This document shows positions 24,997 to 33,098 of a stretch of DNA of 64,000 nt, in pieces; within the stretch, counting starts at the first letter, position 1; the number at the start of each line of letters is the position of its first letter. Source of the DNA: Puniceicoccaceae bacterium (lineage in GTDB: Bacteria > Verrucomicrobiota > Verrucomicrobiia > Opitutales > Coraliomargaritaceae); assembly GCA_018402305.1 (NCBI GenBank), contig JAGYJE010000003.1:124001-188000 (forward strand). Reading direction: 5' to 3'. The position numbers and the translations under genes are program-made. The notes below the pieces were generated by a model. It did no database searches. It had not been told where the DNA came from and was given only the letters and a program-made list of their open reading frames with translations.

Positions 24997-25029
24997 AACC
25001 ACAGAAGGCGCAGAAATCACAGAAAACAC
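24997..25029. repeat. Dispersed short-period intergenic element (AACCACAGA...CACAGA type)
   Basis: The stretch reads AACCACAGAAGGC, CAGAAATCACAG, AAAACAC, with ACA/CAC steps at roughly 10-base intervals. A related copy in the opposite direction is at 55164-55192. Such elements are frequent between genes in this phylum; no function is known. It directly abuts the broken downstream end of the AAA/PD-(D/E)XK duplicate. Confidence 0.5.
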
Positions 25030-25032
25030 GCC

Positions 25033-26550
25033 TCAAACCGTCTCGACCTGCCAGCTGAGCAAGGCGCGCTTCGTTTTGCTGAATTCGATGCCAATGAGGT
25101 GGATGGGCTCGCCTTTTCCGCGGTAGGGGGCGGCGTAGTCCTTTTCCTTGATCTGCCGCAGCGCGGAGCCGTCCGCCTGGTCGCCGACGAGTTTGAACTC
25201 GAAAATGTAAACCTGCCCCTGAAAGCGCATCACCATGTCAAGTCGACCGGGATTGCTGGAGGCCTCGACAGTGATCTCCAGCCCGAGCGAGGCGAAGAAA
25301 GCGTAAAAGACGGCGTAGTAGCCCTCATATTGGGCGATGGGGTTGTTGGTGAAACCACTCGTTGGGCAGGCTGCGAAGCCTCTCGTGCGCGCGCCCATCC
25401 CTTCGAGATCGATCGTTGGCCAGGAGGCAGTCGCCGAGGCGGGATTGGAAGTGTAGGTCTCGTTCGGCTTCGGCGTCCAATCGCGAAGCAGACTGTCGTT
25501 GAGACTGCTGCACCTCCCGGTTGGGGGTAGCGCAGGCGGTAAAGAATTTCGAAGGATTAACCCTGCTCGTCGATGGTCAAATACCCTGCCTGAAACATAA
25601 GTGCCTCGTCGATACCGACATCCAGGTGCCGAGCAGGGCGGCATCCGGTTTGCAGGTGACTGAGCTCAGGCAGGAAACACCTGGCGCTGGGAGTAGCTTG
25701 ATTAGAAAGGTCGGCGTGCCGGTTTCATACCAGTAGGGGCGGAAGGTGCGTTCGGAGAAGAGCAACAAGAGGTCGAAAGGATTGTAAACCGCCTGGCCGG
25801 TCCAGTTGTAGCCGTTGTACCATTCGCGGATCTGCTCGCGGTCGAGATCGCCGACGGCGAGTTCGGGGGCAAAGACCGAATCGATGTCGGCATCGGTGTA
25901 ACCGCAGAGGGCGCTGTATTCGGGCAGGAGTCCGTTTTCAGACCGGAAAAACAAGAGAACTTGCCCAGCCCGGTGAAAAGGAAGAACTTGAGGTGCGGGT
26001 CGGCATCCTTGAGCACGGAGTACAGATCCTTCAGACCCTCACGCATGACGGTGGCCCGTTCCGCATCCTCGATGTTGTCGAGGATGGGCTTGTCGTATTC
26101 GTCGATTAGAACAACGACTTGCTGGCCGCATTTTCGAGTTGTGGCCGCAATCAGGTCAGCAAAACGGCCGCATATATCGGACGATTGCGTTTCAAGGTTC
26201 CACTTTTCTTCGTGCAGGCGCAGGGTCCGATGCAGGGTCGTGTGAAGATCCTCTTTGGTTTTGAGCACCCCCGAGCCGAAGCTGATACGAATGACCGGAT
26301 ACTGGACCGACCAATCCCAGGCTCCCTCGGCGTAGAGGCCGTCGAAGAGCGGCTGGTTGGCTCGAAGTTCCTTCAGCGTATCCAGAAAGAGGCTTTTACC
26401 GAAGCGGGGGGGGCGGGAGAGGAAGTAGTATTTGCCTTGGTCGATCAAGCGCAGGGCAAACTCCGACTTATCCACGTAGTAGTAACCCTCTTCGCGGATT
26501 TCACGGAGATTTTGAATGCCGATGGGCAATTTTTTACGCGATGGATTCAT
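25033..26550 (-). pseudogene. Frameshifted duplicate of the AAA-ATPase-like / PD-(D/E)XK gene
   Basis: Near-copy of the gene at 22401-23981, with the same start MNPSRKKLPIGIQNLREIREE and the same end GIEFSKTKRALLSWQVET. Nucleotide identity is very high over long blocks, but small insertions and deletions (for example near 25354, 25415, 25575, 25690, 25950 and 26362) shift the frame many times, so the protein is split into at least three frames. One block, about 26128-26247, is not homologous at high identity: it encodes DICGRFADLIAATTRKC where the intact copy has DLSGTFSALIREAAGLS. That block seems to come from a different paralogue. The conserved VVVLIDEYDKPILDN is still readable. It cannot make a full-length product. 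Confidence 0.88.
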
Positions 26551-26677
26551 CTAGATCTGATCATGGCTATGCCAAGCGAGAAGTCAATCCAAGCCATGGA
26601 GCTGCCAGGAAGCGCCTTTATCCTATGGCAGAGCCATTGAGATTGACTTGATCGTTCGTGCCAAGCAGGCTCCGTTT

Positions 26678-27139
26678 ATGAACTTTTATGGTATCCTGGC
26701 TGGTCTGATTCTCTTTAGTTTATCCACTTTGTTTGCGGATGATGGAAGCGTTCCCGATACTTCGAGAGGTCCCGTTGTGTCGGGAGAACTGCCAACGGTT
26801 GAAGCGCTTTGGGCCGGCTACTTGGACTCGAATGGAGGGCGTCGAAATATTGAAGCGGTGCAGTCGATTCAGGTTGAGGGCCACATCCGTTTGCCGGGTG
26901 AGGCCCCGGCGGAGAGCTCCGCCTTTCGCGTCATACGCAAACGGCCCGGATTACTGCGTCAGCATATTACCTTCCCCAATGAGGTGGTTCGGCAGGTTCT
27001 AGTCAACGATCGCGGTGCGTGGGCCAAACTTATTTTTTCGAATGGTGAGGAACGCAGCCAAGAGGTGAGCGAACGCGAGCAGGCAAGCCTGCGCCAGGCA
27101 GTCCGTATGGAGTCACCTTTTTTGCAGACGGAGGCCTGA
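26678..27139 (+). CDS. Small exported protein, LolA-like fold possible
   Basis: Hypothetical 153-residue protein with a signal peptide (MNFYGILAGLILFSLSTLFA). The mature part has LWAGYLDSNGGRRNIEAVQS, then short beta-type stretches (IQVEGHIRLPGEA, FRVIRKRPGLLRQHITF, AWAKLIFSNGEERSQ). This order, a helix with NGG followed by antiparallel strands, recalls outer-membrane lipoprotein-sorting/LolA-like periplasmic proteins, but it is only half their usual length. The ATG at 26678 was chosen as it starts the signal peptide; 26648 is in frame upstream. It is a single gene next to the decayed duplicate, with no clear partner. Confidence 0.6.
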   Translation: MNFYGILAGLILFSLSTLFADDGSVPDTSRGPVVSGELPTVEALWAGYLDSNGGRRNIEAVQSIQVEGHIRLPGEAPAESSAFRVIRKRPGLLRQHITFPNEVVRQVLVNDRGAWAKLIFSNGEERSQEVSEREQASLRQAVRMESPFLQTEA

Positions 27140-27273
27140 GTTAGTATATGTGCATCAATATGTTACAAACTCCAAGACTGTCGCCCTTTTGACGAAACAA
27201 AAAAGGCCATAACTAGATGACTATCCATACTGGCCTCTGACTTCTGTCTTCTGACTCATCCTTTTAGGTTTAT
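27140..27273. other. Intergenic stretch with short CTTCTGACT-type repeats
   Basis: No gene is supported. The part at 27234-27256 repeats CTGACTTCTG/TCTTCTGACT, a short-period pattern often seen between genes in this group. It leads directly into the tRNA-like fold. Confidence 0.4.
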
Positions 27274-27379
27274 GGGTGTCATGGCGCAACCGGGAATGAA
27301 TACCGGCGAGGCTGCGAAGCCGGAGAGTAGCCTCGCCCGTTTAGGCGGGGAGATATGGGTTCAAATCCAACTGGCACCC
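27274..27379 (+). ncRNA. tRNA-like cloverleaf candidate with enlarged central arm
   Basis: An 8-bp acceptor-like stem is formed by GGGTGTCA (27274-27281) and TGGCACCC (27372-27379), with one G-T pair. Inside it come a D-arm-like hairpin CCGG/CCGG (27290-27306), a 7-bp arm CGAGGCT/AGCCTCG (27307-27335) with a 15-base loop, a small CCCG/CGGG hairpin (27336-27349), and a T-loop-like GGTTCAAATCC (27358-27368). A T-run follows at 27382. The order of arms is that of a tRNA with a variable arm, but the central arm is too large, no anticodon loop of seven bases is seen, and the T-stem has mismatches. It may be a degenerate tRNA gene, a tRNA-like attachment-site relic, or an unusual small RNA. Confidence 0.35.
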
Positions 27380-27503
27380 TCTTTTTTCGAGAGCATCGCA
27401 GGCAAATTTCATTCTGGATAGATTGTTTCTTCGGTTGGGAGATCATGTCGTTAATTGCTCATTCCGGATGGAAGCTTGTGTGGGTATCCTCTGGCTTTAT
27501 TTA

Positions 27504-28349
27504 TCAGGGTAGAATCGCGTCGAGCGCCCGTTTGGTGTTTGCGATCAGCACTTCAGGATGGTGTTTATAGAAAGGCACTGGCGGAATCATTTCGGGTGCG
27601 ACCCAGCCTTCGTAGTCAACTGCCTTGAGAGCTTCGACCACGGCGGGCCAATTGACATCACCGGAGAGGAGGTCGCAAAAACCGTCGACCGTGCCCACCG
27701 CGCGACGGTAGTCTTTGAAATGAACACGATGGACGCGTTTGCCCAATATCGGAATCCAATGCTCGGGATAACCAGTGGCGAGTGCATTGCCGACGTCGAA
27801 ATAGACCGCTACGTTGGGACTGTCGAATTGGTCAACGAACTGCTTCATCTCCAGAGGGCTAAGAAGGAATTTGTTCCAGACGTTTTCCACGCAAATGGTT
27901 ACACCCGCTGCTTCGGCGGCGGGCACGGCCGCTTGTATTAATTCGCTGCCGCGCTCCCAGGCGTTGGCGTAGGGGACGACCTCGCAGTCGGGAATGAAAT
28001 CGGCACCGACGGTGGCCGGCACGACAAGGATGGCCTCGATGCCGAGCACCTTCGCACAATGGATTTGCCGATTGAGAATGGCGGCCGCTTTCTCCCGGAC
28101 CGAAGGGTTTTCGCTGGCTCCATTGGCACCCCAGTAAAGACCAGTGGCGAGGCCGCTGAGTTCCAGTCCGTGCCTTGCGGCGAGGGCTTTGACCTGCCTG
28201 AGTTCATCGTCCGTGCTATCCATCCCGATCGGACCGTCCTCGGTGAGGTCCGGCTCGATGGCTTGGAAGCCGTGTTTGGCGGCAAGTTCGAATTTTTCTT
28301 CCAAGGTCCATGGACCGCAGAATGACCAGATGCTAATGGATTGTTTCAT
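27504..28349 (-). CDS. Sugar phosphate isomerase/epimerase-like TIM-barrel protein
   Basis: Cytoplasmic TIM-barrel protein of 281 residues in the AP-endonuclease-2/xylose-isomerase-like family. It begins MKQSISIWSFCGPWTLEEKF and has AAKHGFQAIEPDLTEDG, VTICVENVWNKFLLSPLEM (the metal-binding Glu), NVAVYFDVGNALATGYPEHW (Asp) and HRVHFKDYRRAVG (His), the normal set of metal ligands for this fold. It lies upstream-to-downstream with two Gfo/Idh/MocA genes on the same strand, a partnership typical of inositol or modified-sugar breakdown, where the pair dehydrogenates and isomerises a keto-sugar. The exact substrate is unknown. Confidence 0.87.
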   Translation of the reverse strand: MKQSISIWSFCGPWTLEEKFELAAKHGFQAIEPDLTEDGPIGMDSTDDELRQVKALAARHGLELSGLATGLYWGANGASENPSVREKAAAILNRQIHCAKVLGIEAILVVPATVGADFIPDCEVVPYANAWERGSELIQAAVPAAEAAGVTICVENVWNKFLLSPLEMKQFVDQFDSPNVAVYFDVGNALATGYPEHWIPILGKRVHRVHFKDYRRAVGTVDGFCDLLSGDVNWPAVVEALKAVDYEGWVAPEMIPPVPFYKHHPEVLIANTKRALDAILP

Positions 28350-28386
28350 GAATGATGGCGGATGAGTGATGAATGATGGCGGATGA
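28348..28386. repeat. 18-bp direct repeat ATGAATGATGGCGGATGA
   Basis: Two perfect copies at 28348-28365 and 28369-28386, separated by 3 bases, in the leader of the isomerase-like gene. The pattern resembles other short-period intergenic repeats in the window. Confidence 0.6.
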
Positions 28387-28435
28387 CGGAGGTCTGTTGG
28401 CGATGTCTAAACAATGATTGAGGAGGACGAACTCC

Positions 28436-29458
28436 CTAGAGTTTTACGCTCACTCCGCTCTGAGCGGATTTAAGTTCGGCGAGGACCACCTTCAGGCTTT
28501 GCGTGGCATCCTCAAGAGTAGCGGTTTCGGGGGGGCGTTTGGCCTCAAGGGCTCGGATAAAGCTTTGCAGTTCGTTGAAATAGCCTCCGAGCGAAGAGAT
28601 GTTGCCCGCACCGGTGGAGGAATTGCCGATCGAGGGTGCCTTAACTGTTAGCGCCTTCCGCCGACCGTTGCCGATGGTGGCAACAAGGCTGGGCGACTGA
28701 CCGCTATCGAACTCTACTGCGCCCTTTTCGAAGACGGCTTGAAAGGCCATTTGAAAGCCCCAATTCGCAGGATAGTTCCAGCCCCCCTCAGAGCTGACCT
28801 CAACTTCCGGATAGCGGTAGTGGGTGGAAATATGGCTGGGGCCATTGCCATCGAACGTAGCTACGGAATGCACCGCCTCGGGCATGCCAAGCAAATAGAG
28901 CACGAAGTCGGTGTCGTGAATGTGTAGATCAATCGCTGCTCCACCTGAACGCTCTGGATCGCGCAGCCAGTGCCCGACGCTGTGGTCGGGCAGAGAGGAC
29001 CGACGCTGTAGCGTCAGGCTTTTCAGCTTTCCGGCACTCCCTTTTCGGATGAAATCACGCAAGGCCTGATACTCCGGCCAGAAGCGGATACAGTGCCCGA
29101 CCTGTGCGGTCACGCCCAAGCGGTTTGCGGTTGTGAGAATTTTTTGCGCTTCGGCATAGGTTAACGCTAGCGGCTTCTCGCAGAAGAGGTGCTTGCCCGC
29201 GCGGATCGCAAGGAGCGCATGCTCCAAGTGTTGGTCGGTCGGTAGGCAGATGTCGACCACCGTTGCCTCGACGGCGTCGAGCGCACTGGGCAAGTCAGGA
29301 AAAAGCGGTGTGTCGACCTTCAGGTCGGCCATTGCTTTCTCCGCTTTTTGCGTATCGCTATCGACCACAGCGACAATACGGGCCTGCTTGAGCTTTTGAT
29401 AGATCTGGGCGTGCATCGTGCCCATGAAACCGAAACCGGTGAGGATTATTTTTTGCAT
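28436..29458 (-). CDS. Gfo/Idh/MocA-family oxidoreductase
   Basis: NAD(P)-dependent oxidoreductase of 340 residues. The Rossmann start MQKIILTGFGFMGTMHAQIY gives the GxGxxGxxH nucleotide site, VDICLPTDQHLEHALLAI and GKHLFCEKPLALTYAEAQK contain the EKP lysine motif, and GGAAIDLHIHDTDFVLYLLG carries the conserved Asp-x-x-x-His active-site residues. It is a paralogue of the gene just upstream (29561-30574), with many shared motifs. The two genes and the isomerase-like gene read in one direction, about 100 bases apart, and likely form one transcription unit that starts at the divergent promoter near 30620. Confidence 0.92.
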   Translation of the reverse strand: MQKIILTGFGFMGTMHAQIYQKLKQARIVAVVDSDTQKAEKAMADLKVDTPLFPDLPSALDAVEATVVDICLPTDQHLEHALLAIRAGKHLFCEKPLALTYAEAQKILTTANRLGVTAQVGHCIRFWPEYQALRDFIRKGSAGKLKSLTLQRRSSLPDHSVGHWLRDPERSGGAAIDLHIHDTDFVLYLLGMPEAVHSVATFDGNGPSHISTHYRYPEVEVSSEGGWNYPANWGFQMAFQAVFEKGAVEFDSGQSPSLVATIGNGRRKALTVKAPSIGNSSTGAGNISSLGGYFNELQSFIRALEAKRPPETATLEDATQSLKVVLAELKSAQSGVSVKL

Positions 29459-29560
29459 TTGATTGGATGAATCATGGATTATTTTGGAGGTCTCCCCGAG
29501 ATGGCGAAGCAGTTATAGCGGGTGGGGTATGGGATTCGGGATTTGAGTGATGGGAGATGA

Positions 29561-30574
29561 TTAAGGAATCAGTCGCACGGGTTGCTTGTTTTTCGCTGAC
29601 TCAACTTCCGCCAGGACGGTGCGGAGGCTGGCCATGGCATCAGCTCCGCTATTAATGGTAACGGGGGTGCCAGACTCGATGCAGTCGGCGAAGTATTCGA
29701 GTTGGCGCCGGTAGGCGAGGAGTCCGTCCGAATTCTCCATCAGTATGGAGCCTTCTTTATTTTCAGGGCCGGTTAGCTCTTCCTGAAGGCACTTGCGAAA
29801 GGGAACCGCCGCACCAGTATCGAAGTCCACGGAGCCTCGCTCAAAAAGAGCCGAATAGCCCATTTGAAATGGACGTTCCTTCGGATAGTTCCAGCCACCC
29901 TCGGCCTGCACAGCGCAGCCCGGATAGTGGTATTGGGTCTGTATATGGTCCAAGCCTGTTGGAAGCCACACCCCTGAAGATGTAACGGCCTCCGGGTTAC
30001 CCAGCAGAAAGTGAATCATATCCGTATCGTGGATATGCAAATCGAGCGCGGCTCCGAGGCAACGCTCGGGAGCGTTCGCCCAGTTGCCGATCGTATAGTC
30101 GGGGTGCGGTGCCCGACGAAAAAGGTTGAGGGCGAGTAGTCGTCCGGCTTCAGCCGAGTCGATCATGCCCTTCAGCGCTGTATACTCCGGCCAGAAACGG
30201 AGGCAGTGCCCGACCATCAACTGCCGTCCGGCACGGGCCGCTGCGGTCCGGATCGCTTCGCCATCGGCCTCGTTGAGAGCGAGCGGCTTTTCGCAGAAGA
30301 CATGGCAGCCCCTGGTGAAGGCCGCTTCGGCGGCCGCACGGTGCAGGTCGGTCGGCAGGCAAATATCCACTACGTCGATCTGTGTTTCCTCCGGCAAGCC
30401 GTCGAGTGAATCGGAGACAGGCAGTTCACCCATTCCCGCCTCGCGCAGAAACGCATCCGCTCGGGCACGATCGGTCTCCACAATGCCCACGAGGGTGGCA
30501 TTGGAGGCCTCCCGCAAGCAGTGCGCATGCACTTGCCCCATGAAGCCCAGACCTTGTATAACAAAACTGATCAT
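29561..30574 (-). CDS. Gfo/Idh/MocA-family oxidoreductase (paralogue)
   Basis: NAD(P)-dependent oxidoreductase of 337 residues. MISFVIQGLGFMGQVHAHCL is the nucleotide-binding start, GCHVFCEKPLALNEADGEA the EKP motif, and GAALDLHIHDTDMIHFLLG the active-site segment. Motif by motif it matches the 28436-29458 protein, so the pair arose by duplication and probably handles two related steps or substrates. It is the promoter-proximal gene of the minus-strand unit; a GTGTTGCAAATA site lies 44 bases upstream of its start and separates it from the divergent dehydrogenase gene. Confidence 0.92.
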   Translation of the reverse strand: MISFVIQGLGFMGQVHAHCLREASNATLVGIVETDRARADAFLREAGMGELPVSDSLDGLPEETQIDVVDICLPTDLHRAAAEAAFTRGCHVFCEKPLALNEADGEAIRTAAARAGRQLMVGHCLRFWPEYTALKGMIDSAEAGRLLALNLFRRAPHPDYTIGNWANAPERCLGAALDLHIHDTDMIHFLLGNPEAVTSSGVWLPTGLDHIQTQYHYPGCAVQAEGGWNYPKERPFQMGYSALFERGSVDFDTGAAVPFRKCLQEELTGPENKEGSILMENSDGLLAYRRQLEYFADCIESGTPVTINSGADAMASLRTVLAEVESAKNKQPVRLIP

Positions 30575-30618
30575 AGTTCTAAGTCAAGCGCATTTTTCTT
30601 TTACTGCAAAGTAATAAA

Positions 30619-30630
30619 GTGTTGCAAATA
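30619..30630 (+). promoter_or_regulatory. Candidate regulon operator GTGTTGCAAATA (site 1)
   Basis: Exact 12-base match, in opposite orientation, to the site upstream of the PL8-type lyase. It lies in the spacer between divergent genes, 44 bases upstream of the minus-strand oxidoreductase start. TTGCAA is itself palindromic. Confidence 0.5.
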
Positions 30631-30784
30631 GGAGGCGGTTTTTGGATATTTCATAAGAATTGGTTGTGGGTCGGCGCAGCGTGAGTTCCTGGATGATACT
30701 TCCAGTTCAACGTTGACAGCATGTTCTCGATGTAAAGACCGAGAGGTGACCGGCTTGATTTTTCCATGTTCCGAATCCTTCGAA

Positions 30785-31807
30785 ATGAAAACGCCAACGA
30801 CTATGCTACGAGCACTCATTGTATCTCCTCCCGATCCTTTATTTTCCCAAGTCTTTGGGCCTGAGCAACTCAGTGCTTTGAATGAGCGATTGGCCTTGGC
30901 TCATCCTCCGGTGACACCTGAGCGTTTGCGTGCCGAACCCGCCCTGTTGTGTGGGGTGGATGTGCTGTTCACGACTTGGAGTATGCCTCGTTTGGATGAT
31001 GTTTTTCTCAACGAGGCAACGGACTTGAAGGCAGTGTTCTATTGCGCAGGAACCATTCGACCTGTGAAAACAGATGCCGCTTATGATCGGGGTATTCGTT
31101 TTTTCAGCGCCTGGGGCGCTAATGCTATACCAGTGGCAGAGTTTACTTTCGCTCAGATCATACTCTCGTTGAAGTCGTTTTTCACAAGGGCCGTAGTCGC
31201 GGAAAAGACGGTGATTTCTTCTTCGGACGGTCGCGATTTCGTGCCAGCGGGGGGATATGGTTCGACTGTCGGTTTGATCTCGATGGGCCAAATTGGACGT
31301 TTGGTGGCGAAGCATTTGCAGTCTATGCAGATTCAGGTTCTAGCCTATGATCCCTATGTGAAAGCGAACGACGCCAAATCCTTCGGTGTTGAGGTCGTGG
31401 GGCTCGAAGAGCTCTTCGAGCGAAGCAACGTGGTCTCGTGCCATGCGCCATGGTTACCAGAGACGGAAGGCCTGCTCAATGCATCCCTCTTTGCTCGAAT
31501 GAAGCCTGGTGCGACCTTTATTAACACAGCCCGTGGCGCGGTCGTCGATGAGGTTGGCATGATCGAGGTCCTGGCCCGTCGTCCCGATCTGACGGCACTA
31601 CTCGACGTGACCCATCCGGAGCCGCCGGCTGCTGATTCGCCTCTGCGGAGTTTACCAAACGTGCTCAGGACGCCTCATATCGCCGGGGCCATGGGGAATG
31701 AGCGACGGCGCCTGACCGATTATATGATCGAAGAGTTCGACCGCTATGAGCGAGGTGAAGCGCCCGATTGGGAAGTCACTCGGGAACGTGCGGACTTGTT
31801 GGCTTGA
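30785..31807 (+). CDS. D-isomer-specific 2-hydroxyacid dehydrogenase-like protein
   Basis: NAD-dependent dehydrogenase of 340 residues from the ATG at 30785 (MKTPTTMLRALIVSPP). The nucleotide-binding motif GSTVGLISMGQIGRLVAKHL, the segment VVSCHAPWLPETEGLLNASL, and MKPGATFINTARGAVVDEVG with the active-site Arg are typical; the catalytic His is in LRTPHIAGAMGNERR. An upstream in-frame ATG (30713) gives an atypical Cys-rich extension and is not preferred. It reads divergently from the oxidoreductase pair and converges on the first XylR-type regulator, overlapping its end by 32 bases. Substrate unknown; a sugar-derived hydroxyacid would fit the neighbours. Confidence 0.88.
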   Translation: MKTPTTMLRALIVSPPDPLFSQVFGPEQLSALNERLALAHPPVTPERLRAEPALLCGVDVLFTTWSMPRLDDVFLNEATDLKAVFYCAGTIRPVKTDAAYDRGIRFFSAWGANAIPVAEFTFAQIILSLKSFFTRAVVAEKTVISSSDGRDFVPAGGYGSTVGLISMGQIGRLVAKHLQSMQIQVLAYDPYVKANDAKSFGVEVVGLEELFERSNVVSCHAPWLPETEGLLNASLFARMKPGATFINTARGAVVDEVGMIEVLARRPDLTALLDVTHPEPPAADSPLRSLPNVLRTPHIAGAMGNERRRLTDYMIEEFDRYERGEAPDWEVTRERADLLA

Positions 31808-32966
31808 AAGTTGGAGGAGCTGCTGCCGAATGCCTGAACGCTGAGGGCTTTTGCCCGGTATGTTCTTTAAAGATCTTGTTGAAGTAGTTGGGCGAACTGA
31901 ACCCGCAGCGGAAGGCGATTTCCTTGACGCTGTCTTTTGTTTCGGTCAGCAACCGCCGGGCGGCTTCGATGCGGACCCGGTTCACCTCTTCGGGGAGGCT
32001 TCGCCCCAGATGTTGGGCGAACAGACGGGAAAGTTGATTGTTTGAGAGGCCAACGGCCGAGGCTAGTTCGGACAGACCGAGTATCCGCGGATAATCAGTT
32101 CGGATGATTTGGAGGGCATTCATCAGACGCGCGTCCTCCACACCCATCGCATCGGTGCTCCTGCGGCAGGTCACTCCAGTAGGCGCGATGACATATTCTT
32201 GTTTCGATCTGCCATCACTGGTGCCGGTAAGCACTTTTTGCAGCATTTCAGCCGCCCGGTAGCCCGCTTCCCGATAATTCATCCCTACGCTGGTGATAGG
32301 CACCGGGGCGTAGTCGCAGACAATTTCGTTGTTGTCCACGCCCACGATCGCGGCATCTTGGGGCACCTGCCAACCTTGGGACTCGGCGCAGCGGCTCATG
32401 TGCAGGGCCAGAATATCCGCCGGGCAGAATATCCCCAAGGGCCTTTTGCATTGCTTGAGCATCCGGCAGATTGGTTCTGCCAATTCATGAGAAGAAATGG
32501 ATTCACCGATCTCGACGGTGCGCAGGGACTTGGCGAGTGGTTCGACCGCTTTGCGGAAGCCATTATAGCGGTCTTCGAACAGAGTACGTTTCGGTTTGCG
32601 CAATACGAAAAAATGGCGGAAGCCGAGTTGGAGAAGGTGTTCGGCCGCTATCTTTCCGCACAATTCTTCATCCCACAAAACCCGATGGCAATTCGCCAGT
32701 AAACCTTCATCGGCATCTGAAATCGTGACGAAAGGAATGTTGAGTTGCAAAACGTAGGCGCTGGCCGTGGGGTGCGGTCCAAGCAGCACGATCAAGCCGT
32801 CGAGCGGTCCCGGTGAGTCCGGCCAGCGATGCACCTGGGCGTAATCCAAAATTAAAGCCCAATTGGCGCTGCGGGCAAAGTCGGCTACGCCCGCGATGAT
32901 CCGTGGTTCATACCAATCCATCAGTATGCCTATTGTTTTTCGGGGAAATTTGGCATTCGATTGCAT
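31776..32966 (-). CDS. XylR-type transcriptional regulator (LacI-like sensor, AraC-type HTH)
   Basis: Regulator of 396 residues from the ATG at 32964-32966 (MQSNAKFPRKTIGILMDWYE). The N-terminal two thirds is a periplasmic-binding-like sugar sensor: WALILDYAQVHRWPDSPGP, ICPADILALHMSRCAESQGW-type segments and AIVGVDNNEIVCDYAPVPIT. The C-terminus is an AraC-type double HTH: LSELASAVGLSNNQLSRLFA and VKEIAFRCGFSSPNYFNKIF. This layout is that of xylose-operon regulators, abundant in Verrucomicrobia polysaccharide loci. A longer frame begins at 33062 but its extra residues are not family-like. It reads divergently from the DUF5107 gene, with a TTGCAA site between them, and is a good candidate to bind the recurrent motif described here. 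Confidence 0.9.
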   Translation of the reverse strand: MQSNAKFPRKTIGILMDWYEPRIIAGVADFARSANWALILDYAQVHRWPDSPGPLDGLIVLLGPHPTASAYVLQLNIPFVTISDADEGLLANCHRVLWDEELCGKIAAEHLLQLGFRHFFVLRKPKRTLFEDRYNGFRKAVEPLAKSLRTVEIGESISSHELAEPICRMLKQCKRPLGIFCPADILALHMSRCAESQGWQVPQDAAIVGVDNNEIVCDYAPVPITSVGMNYREAGYRAAEMLQKVLTGTSDGRSKQEYVIAPTGVTCRRSTDAMGVEDARLMNALQIIRTDYPRILGLSELASAVGLSNNQLSRLFAQHLGRSLPEEVNRVRIEAARRLLTETKDSVKEIAFRCGFSSPNYFNKIFKEHTGQKPSAFRHSAAAPPTFKPTSPHVPE

Positions 32967-33035
32967 GACTGCAGTGGCAAGGGTTTTGTTTCCAGTGCAT
33001 CTAAAAACACAGGCAATGCACTCGGTATGGTGAAA

Positions 33036-33044
33036 TATTGCAAC
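33036..33044 (-). promoter_or_regulatory. Candidate regulon operator GTTGCAATA (site 2)
   Basis: On the minus strand reads AGTTGCAATAT, a weaker match to the GTGTTGCAAATA motif. It lies between the XylR-type gene and the DUF5107 gene, 54 bases upstream of the latter. Confidence 0.35.
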
Positions 33045-33098
33045 TATTAACCATAAGTTCAATAGCTTAATGGCCCGGCAGGTGATATTTTAGCGACA

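Noticed and set aside
25961-26640. Plus-strand frames over the duplicate gene (94 and 173 residues)
   Set aside because: Antisense to a decayed copy of a known gene; no independent support.
27274-27379. Selenocysteine or other functional tRNA
   Set aside because: The 8-bp acceptor is suggestive, but no seven-base anticodon loop or TCA anticodon is placed and the T-stem has mismatches, so only a tRNA-like candidate is reported.
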